NCBI GenBank assembly: GCA_964623395.1
Contig: CAZUSI010000003.1
Coordinates: 1 to 38,110 of the forward strand
Length of the DNA: 38,110 nt
Source of the DNA: JBDRZD01 sp964623395
GTDB lineage: Bacteria; Hydrothermota; Hydrothermia; Hydrothermales; Hydrothermaceae
Direction of reading: 5' to 3'
Below, one piece after another: positions 38,019 through 38,110 of this stretch (position 1 is the first letter of the stretch; each line of letters starts with the position of its first letter). The notes below the pieces were generated by a model. It had not been told where the DNA came from. It saw only the letters and a program-made list of their open reading frames with translations, and ran no database searches. The position numbers and the translations under genes are program-made.

Positions 38019-38110
38019 ATGAAAGCAATAAATAAAAGCAAAAAGGGGTTCACATTGATTGAACTCCTAATAGTGGTCGTAATCATAGGTATTCTTGCAG
38101 CAATAGCAAT
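38019..38110 (+). CDS. type IV pilin (major or minor), cut by the window end
   Basis: Only the first 30 codons are inside the window. The reading is a short Lys-rich leader (MKAINKSKKG) followed by FTLIELLIVVVIIGILAAIA, the class III signal and N-terminal helix of type IVa pilins. Prepilin peptidase should cut after Gly10 and N-methylate Phe11. Glu15 is the conserved assembly Glu5 of the mature protein. The start follows AGGAGGTG with good spacing. It is divergent from pdxJ, and the pilB/pilT operon is close by, making it a likely substrate of those ATPases. Confidence 0.95.
   Translation, partial: MKAINKSKKGFTLIELLIVVVIIGILAAIA

Noticed and set aside
1..38110. Mobile elements, CRISPR arrays or prophage genes
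   Set aside because: No repeats with spacers, transposase or integrase motifs, terminal inverted repeats or phage structural genes were seen on either strand.

Overview
The window is one compact, strongly AT-rich bacterial chromosome segment (roughly 30% GC by eye) with protein composition rich in Lys, Glu, Ile and Phe. No insertion sequence, prophage, CRISPR array or restriction system is visible. The subtilase at the left end carries a C-terminal PNP/FlgD-like sorting-type domain, and the translation genes are divergent. Gat amidotransferase, NAD-dependent ligase and NadM-type adenylyltransferase are also present. Together these suggest a deep-branching, possibly thermophilic, Gram-negative-type lineage such as a WOR-3/Stahlbacteria-like candidate phylum. 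That placement is inference; no 16S gene is present. No gene-free stretch exceeds 300 bases. The two largest gaps, 18723-18872 and 37868-38018, are regulatory. The three tRNA genes lack an encoded CCA, and no clear intrinsic terminator was seen anywhere.

Layout. 76-3980 (+): a large secreted subtilase with a 370-residue insertion, translationally coupled to a biotin carboxylase. 3975-4826 (-): folP. 4874-4946 (+): a CAU tRNA. 4951-10845 (-): a five-gene chain in which every gene overlaps the next (RCK/TrkA protein, TPR protein, 1028-aa soluble histidine kinase, REC-HD-GYP regulator, stand-alone REC). 10889-18722 (-): a merged str/S10 operon, rpsL-rpsG-fusA-tuf-rpsJ-rplC-rplD-rplW-rplB, that stops after rplB and continues into queA. 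18873-22401 (+): initiator tRNA, thioredoxin, gatC, gatA, gatB. 22388-23802 (-): tRNA-Lys, a MEMO-family protein and a small basic protein. 23908-26301 (+): a ClpB with a shortened middle domain. 26298-36563 (-): two PilB extension ATPases, PilT, a class III cyclase-like protein, a GGDEF protein, ligA and nadM. 36612-37867 (-): pdxJ and a probable lipoprotein. 38019-end (+): the start of a type IV pilin gene.

How it works together. The right third looks like a nucleotide-second-messenger-controlled type IV pilus locus. Both PilB N-termini carry the double 24-residue MshEN motif known to bind c-di-GMP, and a GGDEF protein and a cyclase-like protein lie in the same operon. An HD-GYP response regulator (candidate c-di-GMP phosphodiesterase) lies further left. 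The centre is the translation core. Its two elongation GTPases depart from consensus at functional loops (EF-Tu switch I, EF-G domain IV tip), the initiator tRNA has a U1.U72 end, and its promoter is back-to-back with the ribosomal-protein promoter. Several promoters place the start site at or within a few bases of the start codon, suggesting leaderless mRNAs alongside normal Shine-Dalgarno genes. Operons meet tail to tail with stop codons embedded in the same TTATAA or TTAA palindrome.
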